Assembly: GCA_019314185.1 (NCBI GenBank)
Contig: JAFCZU010000092.1
Location: 1-9,408, forward strand
DNA length: 9,408 bases
Origin: Deltaproteobacteria bacterium
GTDB taxonomy: Bacteria > Desulfobacterota > Desulfobacteria > Desulfobacterales > ETH-SRB1
Reading direction: 5' to 3'
Positions 6,431 to 9,408 of this stretch are shown here, one piece after another. The first letter of the stretch is position 1. The number at the start of each line of letters is the position of its first letter. The notes under the pieces were generated by a model. The model was not told the origin of the DNA, ran no database searches, and was given only the letters and a program-made list of their open reading frames with translations. The position numbers and the translations under genes are program-made.

Positions 6431-6567
6431 TTTAATGGTTTCCCAAGGGTTGCTGTTTTGCGGATATCTTCCTTGCTTTTAATATCAAGCTTTGCCTCCT
6501 TGAGGAATGCCCTGAGGGGTAAGAATTGTTGTGATGAAAGATTAGAAGTGTCCTGATGTTTTGGTAC
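6427..6567 (-). pseudogene. Possible remnant 3' end of a coding region between tRNA-Arg and the kinase
   Basis: One minus-strand frame is open from within the tRNA 3' end to a TGA that overlaps the kinase ATG (ATGA). It would encode a peptide ending FLKEAKLDIKSKEDIRKT then ATLGKPLK, which has a protein-like amphipathic composition. No ATG, GTG or TTG occurs in this frame after the tRNA, so it is not a standalone gene. It may be the tail of a gene cut off by the tRNA or by a rearrangement, or simple chance. It competes with the leader-peptide reading of the same bases. Confidence 0.2.
6432..6488 (-). CDS. Possible 18-residue leader peptide before the membrane kinase
   Basis: A TTG at 6486-6488 sits 6 nt after a perfect AAGGAGG (6495-6501, minus strand) and opens an 18-codon frame (MILKARKISAKQQPLGNH if TTG is read as Met). 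Its TAA ends one base before the ATG of the kinase, which itself lacks a Shine-Dalgarno. Coupled translation is therefore plausible. A CCTC just upstream could pair with the GAGG of the site. No family is recognisable and the frame may be chance. Confidence 0.25.
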   Translation of the reverse strand: MILKARKISAKQQPLGNH

Positions 6568-6637
6568 GCCCGGCTGGATTTGAACCAGCGGCTTTCAGCT
6601 CCGGAGGCTGACGCTCTATCCCCTGAGCTACGGGCGC
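6562..6637 (-). tRNA. tRNA-Arg, anticodon CCG
   Basis: This is a 76-nt cloverleaf with encoded CCA. The acceptor stem is GCGCCCG/CGGGCGT (G-U at the first pair), the D stem GCTC/GAGC, and the anticodon stem TCAGC/GCTGA around loop CTCCGGA, giving anticodon CCG that reads CGG. The T arm is GCTGG-TTCAAAT-CCAGC, with discriminator A. It is a single tRNA with no neighbouring tRNA genes. tRNA-Arg genes are frequent integration sites for mobile elements, but I see no duplicated 3' end or integrase in the window. No clear promoter could be picked out upstream, where the imperfect palindrome lies. Confidence 0.97.
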
Positions 6638-6650
6638 ACATGGCGTGTGT

Positions 6651-6799
6651 TTAGTCTCCACCCACAAGCGGCGAATTTTGGTTCTTGGCAAGGCTCGAGC
6701 GTTTTTGCAACCGCAGGCATAGTGCGACTATTCCGAGAATTACAAAAAAGCGAAAACGCCGCCAATGGTCGAAAGATGTCATTTGTGGATGAACAATAG
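6651..6799. repeat. Imperfect palindromic element of about 149 bp (possible REP/MITE-like or long-hairpin element)
   Basis: The DNA folds back on itself about a centre at 6725 without any gap. Matching blocks at mirror positions are: CACCCACAA (6659-6667) against TTGTGGATG (6783-6791), 8 of 9; TTGGC (6685-6689) against GCCAA (6761-6765), 5 of 5; TTTTTGCAA (6702-6710) against TTACAAAAA (6740-6748), 8 of 9; and GGCATAGT (6716-6723) against ACTATTCC (6727-6734), 7 of 8, around a GCG loop. I count 38 matches over 70 mirrored pairs. An alternative pairing is GCGTTTT (6699-6705) with AAAACGC (6753-6759). It lies between the folC stop and tRNA-Arg. It could end folC transcription or be a dispersed non-coding element. 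Confidence 0.6.
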
Positions 6800-6814
6800 T
6801 TAATTTATCGGCGC

Positions 6815-8089
6815 TTATAAGTCAAGCATCTCTTTTGCTTCACCCACGAGGTATAAAGAACCCGCGATGCAGATTGCGTCATTGGATGATGCGGTTTTAA
6901 TTGCGTGTTTTATGGCTTTGCCGACATCCTGTATAATGCAGACGTCGGGGATTATTTTTTTTGCAATTGAATAAAGCTTTTCAGGCTCTATCGCGCGGTT
7001 GTTTTTCGGCCGGGTTAATATTGCTTTGTCGCAAAGAGGGAGAAGACAGGCGAGCATTGCGGCATAGGGTTTGTCGTCTAATATGCCTGTGACAAGCGTT
7101 ATCTTTCGTTTTGTTAGATTTTCGGACAGAAATTTTGCGAGGCAGCGAACGGCAATTAAATTGTGTGCCCCATCGAGAAGTATAAAGGGGGAGGAAGAGA
7201 CTATTTCAAGTCTTCCCGGCCAGTTGTTTTGTGTAAGACCGTCTTTTATGTTTTGTATGGAAAGTCCCGCTTTATTTTTGTTGAGTATTTCACATGCCGC
7301 AAGAACGAGCGCCGCATTATCAATCTGGTGGGCACCGAGCAGTCCTGAACGCATATCCCGCCAGATGTTGTCGATTCCAAAATATGTAAAAGCTCCATTT
7401 TTGCTTCTTCTAACCCTGAAGGTATCTCCAAAGCGATAAAAGGGAGCAGATTGTTTTTTTGCTATCTTTTTTAACGCCGAGATCCCATTTTTTTGCTTAA
7501 CACCGGTGATTACAGGAACACATTTTTTTATAATCCCTCCTTTTTCCTCTGCAATGCAATTTATAGTATTACCAAGATACTTTTGATGTTCAAGAGATAT
7601 GTTGGATATTATGGAGATAGCCGGATTTATTATATTTGTTGCGTCAAGCCTTCCTCCCATACCTGTTTCGATAACAGCCCAGTCAACTTTTTGTCTGTTG
7701 AATTCATGAAGAGCCATGGCTGTTGTCAGTTCAAAAAAGGTTGGTTCGTGAGCGCCGCGGCTCGCCTTATTTACGGCCTCATAAGACGCTACAATATTTG
7801 CATTGGAAACAGGTTTATTATTTATGCAGATTCTTTCGTTAAACCTTACGAGATGCGGGGATGTATAAAGCCCGACTTTGTATCCGGATAGGTGCAGAAT
7901 TGAAGCAAGGGATGATGCAATTGATCCCTTGCCGTTTGTTCCCGCGACATGTATGCACTTATAAGTATCCTGTGGATTTTCAAGGTTGTGTAAAATGCTT
8001 TTGATTGTAGACAAACCAAGCTTAATGCCAAACCTTCCCAGGCTGTACATGACCTTAATACATTTATTATAAGAAGTTTGTTGAGCCAT
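6815..8089 (-). CDS. folC: Bifunctional folylpolyglutamate synthase / dihydrofolate synthase
   Basis: FolC is a cytoplasmic Mur-ligase-family enzyme that joins glutamate to dihydropteroate, forming dihydrofolate, and extends the glutamate tail of folates using ATP. From the chosen start (MAQQTSYNKC) it has 424 residues, the usual length. Visible motifs are the P-loop HVAGTNGKGS (47-56), SPHLVRFNERI (77-87), the acidic and substrate-site block ETGMGGRLDATN (141-152), SLEHQKYLG (165-173, with Glu where many homologues have Asp) and DGAHN in the C-terminal domain. A longer frame begins at 8107 (ATG), but that extension is encoded by the stem of an intrinsic terminator, whereas the start at 8087-8089 matches where homologues begin. 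No good Shine-Dalgarno precedes it, so translation is probably weak or unusual. Upstream is rpsU; downstream are the palindrome and tRNA-Arg. Confidence 0.95.
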   Translation of the reverse strand: MAQQTSYNKCIKVMYSLGRFGIKLGLSTIKSILHNLENPQDTYKCIHVAGTNGKGSIASSLASILHLSGYKVGLYTSPHLVRFNERICINNKPVSNANIVASYEAVNKASRGAHEPTFFELTTAMALHEFNRQKVDWAVIETGMGGRLDATNIINPAISIISNISLEHQKYLGNTINCIAEEKGGIIKKCVPVITGVKQKNGISALKKIAKKQSAPFYRFGDTFRVRRSKNGAFTYFGIDNIWRDMRSGLLGAHQIDNAALVLAACEILNKNKAGLSIQNIKDGLTQNNWPGRLEIVSSSPFILLDGAHNLIAVRCLAKFLSENLTKRKITLVTGILDDKPYAAMLACLLPLCDKAILTRPKNNRAIEPEKLYSIAKKIIPDVCIIQDVGKAIKHAIKTASSNDAICIAGSLYLVGEAKEMLDL

Positions 8090-8093
8090 AATG

Positions 8094-8126
8094 AAAAAAC
8101 CCGGCATAGATATTATCCGTGCCGGG
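8094..8126 (-). terminator. Rho-independent terminator after rpsU, abutting the folC start
   Basis: On the minus strand a perfect 7-bp stem CCCGGCA/TGCCGGG with a 13-base loop (8100-8126) is followed directly by six Ts (8094-8099). It lies 28 bp after the rpsU stop and ends 4 bases before the folC ATG. It probably ends the rpsU transcript and limits read-through into folC. The plus-strand side has only a broken T-run, so it looks one-directional. Confidence 0.85.
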
Positions 8127-8154
8127 TGAATTGTTGTTTTTTAAATTTTCGGTC

Positions 8155-8352
8155 TTATCTATATCTGGAAGCGGTAATTCTACGCCTTCTTAAGGCTTCA
8201 CGCTGCTTTCGACGTTTATGTTCACTTGGCTTTTCGTAGCTCTTTTTCAATTTTAAACGTTTAAACAACCCGTCATTTTGAATCTTTTTTTTCAAAATGC
8301 GCATAGCCTTTTCGAGGTCATTGTCAAAAACCTTGACCTGAATTTCCTTCAA
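8155..8352 (-). CDS. rpsU: 30S ribosomal protein bS21
   Basis: bS21 is a small basic protein of the 30S subunit, near the anti-Shine-Dalgarno end of 16S rRNA, that helps initiation. The 65-residue product has the family pattern: a short N-terminal strand (KEIQVKVFDNDLEKAMRILK), the conserved SYEKPSEHKRRKQREALRRRR block, and a basic tail ITASRYR. I chose TTG at 8350-8352 because AAAAGGAGG lies 8 nt upstream and the product then begins as homologues do. A GTG eight codons earlier (8374-8376) lacks such a site, and its extension is encoded by the ribosome binding site itself. The gene appears monocistronic: AT-rich promoter-like DNA upstream and a strong terminator downstream. Confidence 0.93.
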   Translation of the reverse strand: MKEIQVKVFDNDLEKAMRILKKKIQNDGLFKRLKLKKSYEKPSEHKRRKQREALRRRRITASRYR

Positions 8353-8410
8353 ATTGCTCGCCTCCTTTTGTCCCACCGAAAGTATTTTGTCCGATGGTTA
8401 TTTATTTGCT

Positions 8411-8439
8411 ATAATATATAAAAAAAAGAACTTTTAATA
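8411..8439 (-). promoter_or_regulatory. Tentative sigma-70-type promoter for rpsU
   Basis: TATTAT (8411-8416, minus strand) fits a -10 box; 17 bases upstream is TATTAA (8434-8439), a poor -35 match. The surroundings are very AT-rich, so chance matches are easy. It would give a leader of about 50 nt before the TTG start. Confidence 0.3.
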
Positions 8440-8671
8440 TATTCATAAGATTTTTGCAAGATAAAATATGATATATTTTTAAAACCCATGGCATTAAAAA
8501 TCATGGTCAATTTTTAGTAACTATTTCGCCACCAATCTACGCTGATTATCACTTAAATCAGTTTAATCTTGAACTTTGAACCTCTGAACCATAAACGCTT
8601 ACTTTTATTTAAATCCCATCTGCGTTAATCCTCCAGAGGCGGACAAGTCTGTGGCTGAATAGTTGTAATTT
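8440..8671. other. Gene-free stretch between adk and rpsU with dispersed intergenic words
   Basis: No credible frame is present. The left half (to about 8520) is AT-rich. The right half has short words of a type often seen between genes in such genomes: a GGTTCAGAGGTTCAAAGTTC run (minus strand, 8571-8590) related to the word at 4124-4140, an ATTAACGCAGAT word (minus strand, 8619-8630), a small CCTC-TG-GAGG dyad (8630-8639) and an ACTATTCAGCCACAGA word (minus strand) ending near the adk stop. No clear adk terminator is visible. Confidence 0.55.
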
Positions 8672-9346
8672 TTAAAGTTTTGAAACAAGTTCTGCAGTAA
8701 CATCCTTTACGCCTGGTTTGCCGTCTAATATTATATATTTTATAGATGTATCTTTAGCGGCAATGTCTTTAAAATAGTAAGCTGCTGCAAGAGTACCGGT
8801 TTCGCTGTCATAGTAAATGCCGTGTCGTTTATTAATGGCATCTTCATCCTGATCGTCGGCTCTTGAGCTTAATTCACCTCCGCACACTCTGCATTTGTCT
8901 CCATCCGGTTTTATTGCGTCAATATAAATGTTGTTTGGATGATTGTTGTTATTTGCACAAAGTCTGCGGCCCATGATCCTGTTTTTGGCGATTTCACGGT
9001 CAAGAATAATTTCTATGACAATATCGAGTTTCATATTTGCTTTTTTAAGAGATTCATCCAGTTTTATGGCTTGAGTTTTATTTCGCGGGAATCCGTCAAG
9101 AAGCCATCCGTCTTTACAGTCATCCTTTTGCAGGCGGTCAAGTATCATTGGTATCGTGATTTCATCAGGCACAAGATCACCTTTGTTGATATATTCCTTG
9201 GCTTTTATGCCAAGCTCTGTCCCGCCTTTGATGTTTTCACGAAAAATAGCGCCCGATTCAATATGGGCGGTATTATATTTGTCCTTTAATATTGCACCCT
9301 GGGTTCCTTTGCCGCTGCCATTTGGCCCAAAAAACAAAATGTTCAT
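8672..9346 (-). CDS. adk: Adenylate kinase with Cys/His metal-binding-type lid
   Basis: Adk interconverts ATP + AMP and 2 ADP in the cytoplasm. The 224-residue protein has the P-loop FGPNGSGKGT (6-15), the AMP-binding part ESGAIFRENI with R36, the DGFPR signature (84-88), GRRLC (126-130) at the lid entrance, and SRADD (161-165) plus R174, which hold the catalytic arginines. The lid carries C130, H136, C152 and C155, that is C-x5-H-x15-C-x2-C. This is a plausible zinc site that differs from the four-Cys lid of Gram-positive enzymes, and similar lids occur in deltaproteobacterial homologues (from memory). The ATG at 9344-9346 follows AAGGAG at 7 nt spacing. It is followed by about 320 bases without a gene and then rpsU, so it is probably expressed separately from rpsU. 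Confidence 0.96.
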   Translation of the reverse strand: MNILFFGPNGSGKGTQGAILKDKYNTAHIESGAIFRENIKGGTELGIKAKEYINKGDLVPDEITIPMILDRLQKDDCKDGWLLDGFPRNKTQAIKLDESLKKANMKLDIVIEIILDREIAKNRIMGRRLCANNNNHPNNIYIDAIKPDGDKCRVCGGELSSRADDQDEDAINKRHGIYYDSETGTLAAAYYFKDIAAKDTSIKYIILDGKPGVKDVTAELVSKL

Positions 9347-9368
9347 AAAAATTCTCCTTTTTCAAATG

Positions 9369-9398
9369 TGATGAATTCGTAAAAAATTGAATTCATCA
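9369..9398. promoter_or_regulatory. 10-bp perfect inverted repeat upstream of adk
   Basis: TGATGAATTC (9369-9378) and GAATTCATCA (9389-9398) form a perfect dyad around a 10-base AT-rich loop. It lies 23 bases before the adk start. It could be an operator, a leader hairpin, or the end of the preceding gene's transcript; no U-run follows the stem directly on the minus strand, so a standard terminator is less likely. Confidence 0.4.
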
Positions 9399-9408
9399 AG
9401 TGTTAGGT

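Noticed and set aside
6562..6637. Integrated genomic island at tRNA-Arg
   Set aside because: tRNA-Arg is a classic attachment site, but I find no integrase, no second copy of the tRNA 3' end and no shift in gene type on either side within the window.
6432..6641. 69-codon frame starting MCARSSGDRASASGAESRW
   Set aside because: Its first half is the tRNA-Arg gene read as codons, a well-known spurious annotation. Only its last 18 codons, with their own TTG and ribosome binding site, are kept as a tentative leader peptide.
8090..8107. folC start at the ATG 8105-8107
   Set aside because: That extension is encoded by the terminator stem and T-run and has no counterpart in typical FolC N-termini; the ATG at 8087-8089 fits better, though neither has a good ribosome binding site.

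Overview
The window looks like chromosomal DNA from a sulfate-reducer-like deltaproteobacterium (Desulfobacterota, probably near Desulfobacterales). The clues are the adenylate kinase with the Cys/His lid typical of that group, the long PAS-rich two-component proteins, the sigma-54 machinery, and intergenic DNA full of short wandering words and small tandem arrays. This placement is inference from family resemblance; there is no rRNA to confirm it. Every gene I can support is on the minus strand, so transcription runs from right to left.

Right part (about 6.4-9.4 kb), housekeeping: adenylate kinase (adk, 8672-9346), ribosomal protein bS21 (rpsU, 8155-8352, read from a TTG start), a strong intrinsic terminator (8094-8126), the folate enzyme folC (6815-8089) starting just after that terminator, a roughly 150-bp imperfect palindrome (about 6651-6799), and tRNA-Arg(CCG) at 6562-6637.

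Left part (1-6.4 kb), signalling: a membrane histidine kinase with HAMP and two PAS domains, each PAS carrying the same C-x10-C-x2-C pattern (4238-6430); an NtrC-type sigma-54-activating response regulator (2252-3991); a soluble REC-PAS-histidine kinase (275-1795); and the start of a CheW coupling protein that runs off the left edge (1-273). The last two overlap at translation level and form an operon that probably continues outside the window.

The most useful regulatory observation is a near-consensus sigma-54 promoter at 1905-1921, in front of the REC-PAS-kinase/cheW operon. A cluster of TGTAA/TTACA half-sites lies 115-145 bp upstream of it, directly downstream of the sigma-54 activator gene. 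The simplest model is membrane kinase -> sigma-54 regulator -> activation of the soluble kinase and chemotaxis-like operon. This wiring is inferred.

The second theme is repeat DNA. A three-part tandem array (2066-2268) supplies the last codons and stop of the sigma-54 regulator. A 34-bp inverted repeat pair (4019-4052 and 4208-4241) supplies the stop codon of the membrane kinase. Related low-complexity words recur at 1831-1858, 4121-4183 and 8571-8670. I see no phage genes, transposase, CRISPR array or clear novel defence system.
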